DNA of 64,000 nt from Mya arenaria (taxonomy: Eukaryota; Mollusca; Bivalvia; Myida; Myidae), in NCBI RefSeq assembly GCF_026914265.1, contig NC_069124.1, positions 25,120,489-25,184,488 on the forward strand, read 5' to 3'. The notes below the pieces were generated by a model that saw only the letters and a program-made list of their open reading frames with translations, had not been told where the DNA came from and did no database searches. Made by a program: the position numbers and the translations under genes. Shown in pieces: positions 12,601 through 26,300 of the stretch. Each line of letters begins with the position of its first letter. Within the stretch, counting starts at the first letter, position 1.

Positions 12601-14406
12601 TATCTACAAAAGATCACACTTACATTGGATAATTGTATTCCTCTCAGTCTGATGGCAATGGAATATGGATTGGACACTTATTCGCAAATTGTAAAATTCA
12701 TGCAAGAAAATATGCTTCAAGTATTAAAGCATCCAGATGCTATGCAGTTGACTGCTGATTCAATTGAATCTATGGTCAGAGATCCTTTACTAAGCTATGT
12801 CCCAAAACTTGTTTTCTTGAATTTCATGGAAACATGGGTTGACTTTGATGTTTCTCAAAGGGAAAAGCACTTTCCAGACATGTTTCGCGAGCTAGACATT
12901 CGGAAGATTTCTGTTGAACAGTTGGAGAAAGTTGAGAATAGCAAGTATGTGAAAACCTCTGGAATTTGTCTTCAAAGATGTGAAAAACTGAGGAAGATGT
13001 TTGAATCAGGAGCATTACCTAATGATGGCAAGTCAAATGTTTTGATTGTTTGGGGAGTGCATGATGACAAGTATGAATATTCCTCATATACTCGACATTA
13101 CAATCACATTTATGCTTATGATTTAAAGAAACATAAATGGAGTCTCCTGAATAAATTTGAATCAAATTTATCCTTTTTTCATCCAGAAGAGCAATTGAGA
13201 TTTGCTTTTCACAAACAGAGCAATTCATTATGCATGAGCAATGGTCAGAGTCGTGACTTTTATTCCCAAAAAGACAATGTGTTATCTGTTTCATGTCTTA
13301 GTTACATGAAGGGTCATATTCAAAAGCAGGATTTTGAACTTCCAGAAGACTTTCATGTGCACAAAGAAACCATTGTAGTAGAGGGAATGTTCTTTCCTGA
13401 CGATTCAGATAAAATGTTTATCTTAGCAACTGGTCTGAAGAAAAAGAACCAAGAACAAGCAGGTATGTTTGTTTTCCTTATGAGTATAGATGAGACAAAA
13501 ACCCAATTGAAAGAAATCCACCCAGTTCTAGATGGTAAAAAGGTTGAAATAAAGGCATGCCTTTCCAAAGGCAAACTGTTGTATGTTCTGTCAAAAGCCA
13601 TGCATAAAGAAGGCGAAACAAAGTTAATGGTAACTGATTTGTGTCAAGAGAAACTGATATTCACTACCATTGAATGTCCAAATACATTGGGCTTTGTGTG
13701 TGTAATGAGTTCGTTTGGGGATGGTATTATGCTTGCAAAGAAAGAAGACAACACCTTGCGGTATGAGATACTAGACAGAGAAAACATGGAATGGATTGCA
13801 TATGCAACAGATGATTTACCACCGAAATTTAAAGAACCTAGGATAACACAGTGTGCTGAAGGTGAGAATGACTCAGTTTATGTTGTACATGATAAATGGT
13901 TAAGTGGTTTATCTAAAGCAAAAATTAGTGTCTTTGATCCGAAAACTGCTGAACTAGAGTGGTTGAAGCCTATTCCAAAGACATTGCATTCAGTTCAGCT
14001 TATGTTTGCAAGAATCCCTAATGAATTTGTGAGCTGTCACAAATTTTGTCCGCATTGCAAGAAGTTGGAACTAAACCGGTTTGAAAAAAAAGAAAGGGAT
14101 CGTATTGATCCATATTATGAGGCTAACTGGGACAGAGATTCTGACTATAAAGACACATATTACGAAGAAGAATGTGAGGAAATATATGAGGTTGACATAT
14201 ATGAAGATGATAACACTGACTTTGAATGGAGCTCCTGTGATGAGGGTCATGATGGAGATAGCATGGAAGAGGCAGAGGAGGAGGTTGAATGTAAAGATGA
14301 TGAAGACAATGATAATGAAAACAGCAACAAAGAGGTAGAGAAAGGTGATGAGTGTACCGATGTTGAAAACAATGATGATCATGATGAAAACAGCAACAAA
14401 GATTGA
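9671..14406 (+). CDS. BTB-BACK-kelch-like protein with acidic C-terminal tail
   Basis: Three exons join in frame with GT-AG introns: 9671-9802, 11745-11829 and 12443-14406, giving 726 aa. The start ATG has a good context (caagATGG). The BTB/POZ domain spans roughly residues 24-140: CDVVVMVGDE from exon 1, a short exon 2, then VLTFLYTGKVTLEYATL in exon 3. A BACK domain follows (about 145-260). The next 300 or so residues look like very diverged kelch blades (for example VLIVWGVHDDKYEYSS) without clean double-glycine motifs. Near residue 625 there is a CPHCKK pair, and the last 110 residues are mainly Asp/Glu/Asn. BTB-BACK-kelch proteins are usually substrate adaptors for Cullin-3 ubiquitin ligases; that role is inferred from the fold. 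No specific orthologue is recognised. Exon 3 carries most of the protein. Confidence 0.9.
10731..10871. repeat. 141-bp near-perfect palindrome in BTB intron 1
   Basis: The sequence reads the same on both strands over about 70 bp per arm with only a few mismatches. It starts AATGAATTGCGGGA and is centred on GTGGAGTCGACTCCAC near 10802. It could form a long hairpin or cruciform. No flanking duplication is evident. Confidence 0.85.
10917..11085. repeat. Short inverted-repeat element
   Basis: The left end TCGAAATTAGAC and the right end GTTCTAATTTCGA are complementary. The interior repeats 'caagcc' several times ('aacaagcctg', 'aacaagccctg', 'gcaagcccg'). Similar 'aacaagcctgatgacc' sequence occurs near 19472, so this is probably a small dispersed repeat. 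No coding. Confidence 0.45.
11965..12096. repeat. Element H, copy 1
   Basis: Ends GGCCCCAATTTCTCGA and GAAATTGGGGCC are inverted repeats. Longer copies lie at 24944-25180 and 61396-61646. It lies in BTB intron 2, is non-coding, and is shorter than its relatives. Confidence 0.65.
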
Positions 14407-14570
14407 AATAATGTTGAATGTAAATAAATAAATGTATAACGGTAGAGACAATGATTAGGACGACATTGATGATGACAACAGCAAGGAAAATAAGGAATGC
14501 AAAGATGATGAAGATGAGAAGGACATTGAATGTGAAGACACTGAAGACAATAAATTATGAAGACAATAGC
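14407..14570 (+). other. Decayed continuation of the acidic tail past the BTB gene stop
   Basis: After the TGA at 14404-14406 the sequence keeps the Asp/Glu/Asn codon pattern of the tail. In a shifted frame (from about 14447) it reads acidic stretches such as DDIDDDNSKENKECKDDEDE with few stops. The terminal unit ENSNKD repeats ENSNKE 22 residues upstream. This looks like a repeat-built tail that was once longer. AATAAA motifs at about 14423 and 14685 may be poly(A) signals. Confidence 0.5.
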
Positions 14571-15179
14571 AAGAAGCAGAAGATGTGGAGATTAAATGTT
14601 TAGATGGTGCAGACAATGATGAGGATGACAATGATAGAGATGAACATGATAAAACCAATTAAATGTGAGGCTTGTTCATATTAAAATAAAGGTTGTTTGG
14701 ATGCGACTTGTATACCTACAGATTTTTGTGACAAGAAAAAGGAAATATTTCAAAACTATATTTTTATACTCCCAGGATTTCATTTTCTTAGTCTTCTTTT
14801 TTACTTACTTACACAAAGGTAATTTTTTATGACGACGTTTTAATTCTGTGTAAATTGTATATCTGTTAAATATGTAAATTGATATGCGTAAATGTGTAAT
14901 TCTAATAGAATTTCTAAATTTTTGCGTCACATACCGTAGCACATGGTTTGGGGATAAAAATTGTATTCCATTTAAATGATATCAAAATTGGCTGACAATG
15001 TTCTGTTCTACCTAGGGTCATAAATAAGATAGATTCATGCTTTATGGAAGGATATTTTTAAATACTTGTGTTTTGATAAATCAATGAATGATAAAGAAAA
15101 ACATGTTCAATACAGTGAGGAGAGTTTTACAGTAAATAAAAAGGTTGTAAATATTTAATAACATCTTTTTTATTTGTAC

Positions 15180-16240
15180 GCCTTTGTTGGGAGGTGTTTA
15201 GTAATCCGTCCATCTGTCCGTCCCTTAGGTTTCCATTCAATATTTGAAGAATGCTTACGCCCAAGGACCTCAACTTGGTAGGAAGGTTGGTTATGATCAG
15301 CATATGAACACTATTGATTTTGAGGTCAGTCGGTCAAAGTTGTGGTTACCTTAAACTGAAAATCTGCTGTCATTCTATATCGGGGAAATGCTAAGGCACA
15401 CTAGAACATTAAACTTGGTAGGCCCGTTGATAATGACCAGCAGATAATCCCTATATTTTGATTTCAGTGGGTCAAAGATCAAAATCTGTTATTTGTTAAA
15501 TATCTGAAGAAACCTTACTTTTTAGTAATTGTTTTACCTGGTAGGCATTTTGACAACTAACAGGAAATGAACTTTACTTGGTCAGCTCCTTGTCTTTACT
15601 AAGTTTTTGACTTGTCTTACCCTAGTGCACTAATATAGTATACCACTAGTCTGTCAGTGTCTGTTTGTCAGTTGTTCATGACTAGTTGATGATCCTCTTA
15701 TGATTTTGAGATCAATAGATCAAAGTCGTGGTGATCTTCAGATGAAAAACGATGTTGGTGGTAATCCAAAGCTGGTTTCAGCTCAATAACTAAAATATTC
15801 TTGAACCCAAGAACTTCATGCTTGGTTAACTAGTTTGTCATGTGCCTTGTGAACACACACTTCACTGCGAAGTTGTCTAATTTCTCCTTCAATTCAGCAG
15901 AGGGAGGTCACTTTTATAAAAAAAATTGACCCTAGGATGTCACTACTCAATAGCAAAGTTGGTATGTTAGTAAGAAATGATTACCTCGGTAGTAGATGAC
16001 ACTTGTTGATTGAGGTTAGTACACAGTGACCTTTGGGTGAAAAACGATCTGTTGGTCATCAGTCAGTATGTCACACTTGCTGGTTGGTCCTGACCAGTAG
16101 ATGATCTCTGTTTTGTCTCCTTCAGTACAAAAGTAAAAATTTCTTGATCATCATTTATTATTTCTCAACTATGACTACTCAATGGCGGAGAAGAGCCCTC
16201 TTTCAAAAATGGAATCTCTAGATGACTTGGCAGTCAGTAG
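15180..16240. repeat. Degenerate tandem repeat, about 130-bp unit
   Basis: Recurrent phrases ('acttggtaggaaggttggtta-gatcag-agatga', 'tgaggtcagt-ggtcaaag', 'aaaacgatctgttggt') return at about 15283, 15411, 15541, 15671, 15835, 15962 and 16076, so a unit near 130 bp repeats about eight times with heavy divergence. This family of phrase is common in bivalve genomes. It lies between the 3' ends of the BTB and TFIIIA genes and has no coding capacity. Confidence 0.6.
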
Positions 16241-16991
16241 GTGAAAAGTGGGCTCTGTGCCACCAATGTTCAATGCTCATACATATGGCACCATTTAAAT
16301 TATGTTTGTATGACCTTTTCTTTCATGCGTGCAATTTTTGTTTTTAAATCATTTCGAAATACTTGCATTTTTATTAAATTTACTTTCAGAAATAAGTTCG
16401 ATACTAGAAGGAAGAGACAAATGAAATACACTTGAGCATTTTCTTTTCTTTTGACCAATGCAAAAAGTTTGTTATTCTCAATTGAATAACATAGACATTT
16501 GTACACATTTCACCATCAACGGCAACCATGAAAGATTTTTACACATTTCACCATCGTCGGCAACCATGGTACTTAATTCCGTTATCCTTCAAAGAATGAT
16601 AAACAACCAAGCATATTGTAGTAGTGTATCGGGTGTATCCGACAATGACATTTCACATGATCATTTCCTTTTTCTTTGTCGGTTAGCCTCGAAGTGGTGC
16701 TGCCGGTAACATCATATTATCATACATCATTCCCATTTTTCTCATCAATTATTGGTTGTGTTACTCATACTAAGTTATTTACATTATTTGAAACATTTCA
16801 AAAGTGAATTCAGCAACATAATGTTATACATGTAGTTCATTCATCTTTCAACTCTGAATCAGGTGTGATGGCTAAAGAACGCATGTGTTCAAGAGGTTTA
16901 AGTATGGTCTTGTACAGCACACTCAATTTGTGTAGGCACCGGATGAGAGATGAGAAAAAATAGTATGAATATGTAAGTTTAGGTCATTAAT

Positions 16992-17120
16992 CAGTATTTC
17001 CATTGTTGTTCAATCTTCATTTGTTTCAATTGTGTTCAAGAATGACTGCTAAATATCATTAATGACCTATTCTTGAACACAATTGAAACAAATGAAGATT
17101 GAACAACAATGGAAATACTG
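16992..17120. repeat. Perfect 52-bp inverted repeat 3' of TFIIIA
   Basis: Arm 1 (16992-17043, starting CAGTATTTCCATTGTTG) and arm 2 (17069-17120) are exact reverse complements over 52 bases, with a 25-base loop. The hairpin lies about 200 bp beyond the TFIIIA stop codon on its transcribed side, so it may be inside that 3' UTR. Confidence 0.9.
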
Positions 17121-17322
17121 AAATCACAGTTGTAATAAGATCAAAATTCCAGGTAGAGAAAAGCATTTAATTTTAACATTTGTTTCTAGTAAAATGATTG
17201 AATATGATCTCAAAAATGTAAAAATATCAAAATATAAACCAAAACCTGAACACATAACATAACGAATGTGTTTTTACAAACACAATAAAACCATTTTCTT
17301 CATTTTTACAATCACCCTCTAC

Positions 17323-20300
17323 CTAGGTTGCAGCCTTGTTTTCAACAGAAGTCTGTAATGATTCTTTCTGTTTGACTGCAGAGTTATGAATATTTTCAGG
17401 GGTTAAAATTGTTTCAATAGCCCCCAAATCATTTACTTTTAGGGTTTCTTTCTCATTACTATTGATTTCTTCAAAATCAGGAATGTCAAGGTCACTAGTA
17501 TCACTAATGGTTTCCATATGCAAATGAGGTGGATGAACATGCTCGTCTCTGATTGGTGACTTAAAGGTCACATGGTCTTGACCCCGGACCTCTGTTTCCA
17601 TGGTGATTGTTGACACACCAGTCAGTTTTTCTGCAGCTTTTTTCTTCGGTCTAGATTTCTTCTGAAAATGCAACAAATGTTACCCTTGAGTAAAGAAAAC
17701 AAATTCAAATTCTCTTCAGCATTTTAAAACAATCTGGATTTTTATGTCAAGATATTTTTCTATTAAAGAGTACCGTAAATGACTGGTTATAAGACACACT
17801 TTTTTCCATCAGATTTTGGCGTAAAATCATGCCTGTGTCTTACATGATCTTGATTGAGTTTATAGGTGTTAAAAAGGCAGTTTAAGAAATGGGATACAAT
17901 GTATGGTAAAACGTTTATTTTATATTGTATTTTATAAACCTGTGTCATATTAGTTTAACTTTGTCAAGTTGTGTCATTTCAATTGAATAGCAATTGTACA
18001 AGAAGGATGTTTTTAACTGTTTCTGATGATATTGTCTCAAAAATAAATACACTTCTGCAGAAATACTCTAAAAAGGGTTGCTGGGAACCTGAAATTAGGT
18101 ACTCGATCAGTATAGTATTTATTTTCTGTTGCCTTATAAGCACTGAACATTTAACCATTCACATTACCTTAGGCAAGGGTCTGTTAGGATCATGTAACTT
18201 CATATGATGCTGTAGTTTTTGCTGGAAACAAACGAACACAAAATGTTAATTAATAATGAAAGGTGACAATCAAATATACACGTACAGTTTAAAGATTAAA
18301 CAACAAACATGCTTAAAGAGTTTAAACCAAGCTTGTCATTATATTAAAAGCAACGCTTGTCGAGGTATAAAAATAAGCTCAACAATATAATGAAACCAAG
18401 CTAGTCATTCAACCTCGTCATCATATTGTAATCAAGTTCATCATCATACAGTGAATAAAACACAATCACATACTGTCTTGGCACCATCTCCGTTGCCTAG
18501 TGGTTAAGGCATCCGCCTATGGAGCGGGAGGTCTAGGTTCGATCCCTGGCCGCATCATACCGAAAGGTGTTAAAAGTTGGTACAAGTAGCTCCCTTGCCT
18601 AGCTCGGCATTTTAAGAAGTTTATTACTGTTATCCAACAATTCTGATATTTACGGAAGATTTCAGTCATCAAAAATTATAAATCAGATCTTTCAATAATT
18701 AAGCCTTAAAGGGGCTGTTTCACAGATGATAAAATAGCGGGAAAAAAAGAAAATTGTCGAAAACTGACATAAACTTGGTATCGATGTGTAAAATGCATTG
18801 AAACTTACTAACTGAAGTACCACATAGTTTACAATTTATTTAAGTTTAGCAGTTATTTCGTATTTTTCCATTAAAAAAGATTACTGGGCATGTCTACTTG
18901 GTACAATTCATTCCTTATGCGTGATTGGCTAGTTGGTGTTATCACGTGATATTACCGAGGTAGGTGTATAGCTTAATTATGTCACCTGATTAGAATAAGC
19001 CTTAATAGCTCAGTCAGTAAGACGCTGAACTTCAATTTGTCGACGCGGGTTCAAACCTGGTCTCCCGACACAATTTTTTTTTTACATTTTGGTACCTTTT
19101 TTTACAATTATGATATCAAAGCGTTACACATTCTATTAGCTAATTGTTCTGAGATTTGTTACAGAAAAAAACTTTTTTTGGTGCCAATCTGTGACACAGT
19201 CCCTTTAATTGCTAACAATATTGTCTGTCACCATTTTCATGTAAAATCTTCGGCATATCAAGCTTCGGTATCCTTATTCAGTTAACAAAATAAGTATAGC
19301 AACTTAACTAGATTTTCCAAAATAAAAAAATATTTCATTGTGTTTATTGAACTCTTTAAAACGAGAATATTACACAATTTATAGCAAAAGAAAAATAGTG
19401 TGCTGACCTCGATCCGGTTATAAGTGATTTGAGATTGTCCAAGAAATTGACGATTGGAAAAATTATTTTTTTAACAAGCCTGATGACCATTTTAATGGTT
19501 CCAGCCTTGGGGGCTTGTAGTATTTTAGGCTGCTACCATAACTTCTTTCCTACCTTCGTTGCAAAGGACCGGCCACAGTCTTGTTCTTCACAGTTGAACT
19601 TCTTTCCTTCGTGGTAACTGCGCACGTGCGCATTCAGATTACGCTGGTCCAGGTACTCCCGCCCACAGTCTTCGTGCGGACAGATGAGCACTGCACGTGA
19701 TGTCTCATGCACCATCATGTGTTGTTTAAGCCACTGTTTCTGGGAGAATGATTTCTTGCATTTGCAGCACTGATGCACTGAAAAAACCCATCCAACATTA
19801 CACCATTATAATAATTATAATTAGAGTGTAATCACCCTCAACCATTGATAGGGGTGTAACAATCCCCCCCCCCCCCCCCCACCTCTGAACCAAAATTTAA
19901 ATGAATCAAAATGTAGGCAGGGGATGAAGCGGTACCCTCCAGAAAAATGCAACAATTTCTAGTCCGAAATGTTGCATTTTATTTTGACCATGTTTCATTT
20001 CTTTTTTTTCCGACATAAAAAGTAAACTTGGATAATTTAGGGGGAAGGGTGCCAGGTAGACGATAATGTTATGCACAAATGTCAAGTTTCTGCCAAACTG
20101 TTTACCACTAACTTGAGTCCCCATTATTCCTTATATAAGGCCTAGGCCTGTGGACAGGCAGGCACATCAACGGGGATCTTAATCCAGCTAGGCTCATACA
20201 GTACATATTGCCATCACAGATTTGGGTTGATCATGGGAAATGCACAAAAGTTATCATCATTATAAAAAAATCTCGAGGGAGGAACTGCAATTGAGCAATT

Positions 20301-23300
20301 CATGTTAATGTACAAACTTATCTTTATTAATCAAAAAGCTCAAGATAGTGAAAACTTAAGGGATAAAAGCAAACTGATACAATGTTTTTTAATTTATTTC
20401 GAGTACCGGTAGATAAAACACAAGAACAATACATTATCACGTTCATCTCATCAATAGACGATAAACACCTTCCATGAAATGTATAAACAGTTACTCATTC
20501 CTTAAAGGGGCATAACGTATGTTTCACTTCATTGATGCAAAAAGAGAATTATTTTTTATTTTACTGCATAACTATGTAAAAAAAAAAATATTGGTGATAT
20601 TTTGCCGCTTTTTAAACTGGGAATTTGTGGTCACATACTGGTAGCTATTTATCATTCTCGTTCACCAGAGTGATGATGCTATGCATACCACAGATTTATC
20701 ATGATCAATTCTCTGATGAATAAGAATGCTATTTATTGAAAACCCACCTTTAAAGGCTAATATTTTTTAACCTGTCCACAAATCATATTCGTTTTTTGCT
20801 TAAATTATTAAAGTAAAATGAGTTAACTAATAATATGTTTAAAATTAACAATTTCTTTTGGCATTTATCAAGTGTAAACCCCAAGTTTGTGCCCCTTTAA
20901 AAGCACAATTGATCAGTAAGGGTAAACAAGTTTTTTTTATTGATTTAGATGTTTCAATCCTTAACAAATAACAGAAGATAATCACAAGATAACATGTCCT
21001 GATCGATTTAAACAAAAAAGTACATTCTTTCATCTTAATTTGCATCTAATAAAATAATAACTCATGAAGACAATAATTTAAAGAAATTTTATCATTATCA
21101 TTAAATGTAGAGAAGCAAGACTTTTAGTGCTCTTTCCTAGCATAGCATCAGTTTTTTTCATGAAAAAATGGAAAACTTTACAAGATACAAGATTCTTCAT
21201 TTAAATTCTGGGTAAATGAAAACAAGAAACATTAGCTCGATGATTTTTAAATGAATAACAAATGTACATAACATACCGGTAACTAAACATAGAAATGAAC
21301 TGGTGACCTGGAAACGAAAGCATTTTAAAGTACAATTGTCACATTGGATCAAATGAGCTACAACAACTGAGCTATAATATTCCTATGGTTCAGCACAACT
21401 TCCAAAACAAATAATATTGCCTCTCCCATAACCCCCGACAATGAGGCTGGATGTTTGTTTACTAAAGCAAACTGACCGAGGCACAAACGAGCGATCAGCC
21501 TGTCTGGCCACTGTGGCTAGCTTCTGTCTGCCCTCCCTGTCCACCTGTAACACAGTGCAAGAATCCCTCCACACACACACGAACACATCACCCCTGGGGC
21601 TGACACATATTCCACTGGGCCTACTCAGTTCTCGATCTTCTAATGTAGATAGTAGTTTTCCACATTTATCAAATGTTAATAAATTTCCTTTGAAATAATC
21701 TGTCACATAGATTCTCTCTCCATCAGGACTTATAGCACATTTCATCACTTTCCAGTTCGCTGACAAGATCTTCTTGATCAGCTGTCCATTAATGGTGTAC
21801 TGGTACACGCCAGTGTGTGAGCCAACATAGAGCTCGTTCTGGTGATGGGCAACGGAGATACAGTTATCAACTGTAGTGAACTTTCTCACTTTCTGTATAT
21901 TCTCTCTGCTCACTTTCAGGAAGTGGACCTCATGTAAATCATAAGCATCAACAGCTACGGCTACTTCATTGCCAGAGGTATGGCACATGTGTTGAGGATT
22001 ACCAGGAAGGCTACAATGAGCAGTGACCCGGAACTCACTGTTGAGAAGTTTCACTCGTTTGTTATTATGGTCAATAATGACAATGTGACCATTGGTTGTC
22101 TCACATATGGCTGTAATATGGCAGCTCACTCTGTCACCTTGAACTTTAACAGAAAACTGTTTTGACCCATGGAATTTTCCTATGGTTCGCAGACTTCGAA
22201 GAATTGTTATGACCTTACTATTAGGATGAAATACCAATTCTTCTCTTGGTGCAACTTCCAATTCATGAACCAATCTCTCAGCTTGTGTCAGTTGATTTTT
22301 TAATCTTCTGTATCCAATGTAGGACCTGGTATGCATCAGTTTCTCTGACATCAGCTCCACCCTTCTCATTGTGGTTTCAAGTTTGTCACTGACATGGGCA
22401 CATGATTGGATATCATCTTTCACAGACTTTTCCAAATCCTTTATCATGCTATCCAAAAGTTTGACTGTTTTCTTCTCAAGCTGGTCCAAAATGTCATTTA
22501 TCTCCTTGCGAAAATCCTTAATTTCAGTAAGGATGTTCTTGTGACAGTCTTTCAGTGAATCTTGGTCCTCCATCTTTGCATTCTTGAGCTCATCAAGCCT
22601 GCTCATCATCTTGTCAACTTTTACTGGCAGCTGCTTGAATTCTGCTGTTTTCAGGAAGCCTCTGGCAAGGTCAGACAGATGACTGATACTTCTACACTGC
22701 CTGAAATAAAGTTTCATACTGCCAGAATAGTTAAAAGTATTGTTTAAATATGATTTTTTAGTATATTATTCTACCAGTTTGATCAAATTGCGCGTACTTA
22801 TCATTTTGATTTGATATCAAATCAAACATCATTACTGTATCAGACATTCTATTCTAATAACATATCAATATATTGGTGAGTTGTTGAAGTCACAAGGATT
22901 CCACTTTCATTAAAGATGCACTCTTACTCCCAAATAAGATTTATCACAATTAATACAATTGTTTTAATATACCAAAATAGATAAATAAATGTCAATTACA
23001 ATGGTTCTTATGAAGGATACCGAGTTTAATTTAAGAAAGGTGCGGAAAACACAGTATTTCTACCCTATGCAACAATATTAAATCACTGTAAATCTTTTAG
23101 CATTCACCAATCATTTAATGATTTGGGGTTTTCAGCTATGAAAAACATGGTAAAAATCTTGTTATCAGAAATGAAATAAATATTTTCCATAAATGCATTA
23201 TTTAGTAAGTAGTTAATGGTTTATCACTCAAAATTTAGGTTTGTTATACATGTGTATACATGTATTGATTTTAAATAAGAGTGTCACTTTAAAGAGATAG

Positions 23301-26300
23301 TCCGCTAAAGCACAGCCAAGGACAAAATACATCATGAGTCTCTCAAATTTGGACAGAAACACTGGTTTATATCTGCGAAACAGACTCAAACATGAACGAA
23401 ACCAGGCCCCAACACTGGTTTATATCTGCAAAACAGACTCAAACATGAACGAAACCAGGCCCCAACACTGGTTTATATCTGCGAAACAGACTCAAACATG
23501 AACGAAACCAGGCCCCAACACTGGTTTATATCTGCAAAACAGACTCAAACATGAACGAAACCAGGCCCCAACACTGGTTTATATCTGCAAAACAGACTCA
23601 AACATGAACGAAACCAGGCTCCAACACTGGTTTATATCTGCAAAACAGACTCAAACATGAACGAAACCAGGCCCCAACACTGGTTTATATCTGCAAAACA
23701 GACTCAAACATGAACGAAACCAGGCCCCAACACTGGTTTATATCTGCAAAACAGACTCAAACATGAACGAAACCAGGCCCCAACACTGGTTTATATCTGC
23801 AAAACAGACTCAAACATGAACGAAACCAGGCCCCAACACTGGTTTATATCTGCAAAACAGACTCAAACATGAACGAAACCAGGCCCCAACACTGGTTTAT
23901 ATCTGCAAAACAGACTCAAACATGAACGAAACCAGGCTCCAACACTGGTTTATATCTGCGAAACAGACTCAAACATGAACGAAACCAGGCCCCAACACTG
24001 GTTTATATCTGCAAAACAGACTCAAACATGAACGAAACCAGGCCCCAACACTGGTTTATATCTGCGAAACAGACTCAAACATGAACGAAACCAGGCTCCA
24101 ACACTGGTTTATATCTGCAAAACAGACTCAAACATGAACGAAACCAGGCCCCAACACTGGTTTATATCTGCGAAACAGACTCAAACATGAACGAAACCAG
24201 GCTCCAACACTGGTTTATATCTGCGAAACAGACTCAAACATGAACGAAACCAGGCCCCAACACTGGTTTATATCTGCAAAACAGACTCAAACATGAACGA
24301 AACCAGGCCCCAACACTGGTTTATATCTGCAAAACAGACTCAAACATGAACGAAACCAGGCTCCAACACTGGTTTATATCTGCAAAACAGACTCAAACAT
24401 GAACGAAACCAGGCCCCAACACTGGTTTATATCTGCAAAACAGACTCAAACATGAACGAAACCAGGCCCCAACACTGGTTTATATCTGCAAAACAGACTC
24501 AAACATGAACGAAACCAGGCCCCAACACTGGTTTATATCTGCGAAACTGACTCAAACATGAACGAAACCAGGCTCCAACACTGGTTTATATCTGCGAAAC
24601 AGACTCAAACATGAACGAAACCAGGCTCCAACACTGGTTTATATCTGCAAAACAGACTCAAACATGAACGAAACCAGGCCCCAACACTGGTTTATATCTG
24701 CAAAACAGACTCAAACATGAACGAAACCAGGCTCCAACACTGGTTTATATCTGCAAAACAGACTCAAACATGAACGATACCAGGCCCCAACACTGGTTTA
24801 TATCTGCAAAACAGACTCAAACATGAACGAAACCAGGCCCCAACACTGGTTTATATCTACGAAACAGACTCAAACATGAACGAAACCAGGCTCCAACACT
24901 GGTTTATATCTGAAAAACAGACTCAAACATGAACGAAACCAGGCCCCAACTTCTTAAGTCTCTTAAAACAGGATTAAGCTAAACTCACTATTTTTGTTTT
25001 CCAAAAATTTGCTTAACATTAACTTTTTTAAGAGTTTTTATTCCTTGGATAGGAATTGCCTGTATGATAATCACAATAAACCTTTTTTCATTCATCCAAA
25101 ATTGATTCAAGTATGTATTACGCTAGTTAAAATAAGCTACTTAAGCCTGTTAAGCTTAAGAAGTTTCGAGAAATTGGGCCGTTATAGCTGTCTTAAACAA
25201 TAAAGAGCTTGATGCCTGACTAATTATTAGTTCAGTTTAAACTAATTTATTTTACAACAATTATGAAACAAGTTATTACAACATTATATCAATCACTCTC
25301 GTCGGCAGAATGTTACATGAGAGTGGGATCTTATGTTGTGGGGGAAACCAGAGTACCTGGAGGGAATCCACTTGTCCAGCACCAAGACCATAAACCAAAC
25401 TCACAAGCACTCAGGCCGGGAACAGAACCCAGGTCGCCTATGGGAAGGAGAAGCAAGTGGGCTAACCAGACATATATTTATTATCATCTTGACTCCTAAA
25501 ATCCAACAAGTATCATAAACATAATCACCTATGGTTGCGGTCAACACAGACATGGCAGCATATTTCCTGATGATCATCACAGTGGACCTCAAGCCTGATG
25601 TCATGAAGGTCACATTTGTCCATGGAGAAATCCACCCACTTCTGAAAGTCTTCACGCCCATACATAGTATGCTTTTTTATGATATCTTCTATGTAGCTTC
25701 ACACATGGTCACATAGGCAGTGTTAACATTCTGGACAAAAGCACTTGGCTTCAGTGTTGAGGTCATTTTCTTCACACTTAAAACAGCCGTAATCATAAGC
25801 CCAACCCTAAGCTATATACACAGATGAAGACCATGTCCCCATGTTCAAACACATGATTATGATTTTACAGTATCAATCCGTTGAAGCATATTCACCGATA
25901 TAAAACAAATGATTTGTCATATGATTCATAAACAATGCACCTTAGTATCAAGATAACTTGACATACCTGAAATTTGCTCGCTTCTAATGTCAGTAAAAGA
26001 TAACTGTTTGACATGTGATCATATCAATAAATAAAACAATATTAGCGATATTGTGTGACTTTTTTTAACTGGGGAATTTGTGGCCATGTAGTTATTAATT
26101 GAAAACGCCATTTAAAAAGCCAATATTCTTTTATCTGTACACAAATCATATGCTTTTTTTGTTTTGATATTAAATTAAAATGAGTTAAACATCATAATGC
26201 ACTAAAATAAATATCTTTTGAGCATCTATCAAGTGTAAACCATTATTGAGCCCCTTTAAAGGGGCTAGACACCAAGTGGTCCAAATATATGCAAATACAT

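Noticed and set aside
14071-14658. Minus-strand hydrophobic ORFs opposite the BTB acidic tail
   Set aside because: Reverse complement of Asp/Glu codons reads as Ile/Phe/Ser-rich; pure shadow.
23358-24951. CRISPR-like array (regular 53-bp repeats)
   Set aside because: There are no unique spacers; units are contiguous copies, and the setting is a eukaryotic intron.
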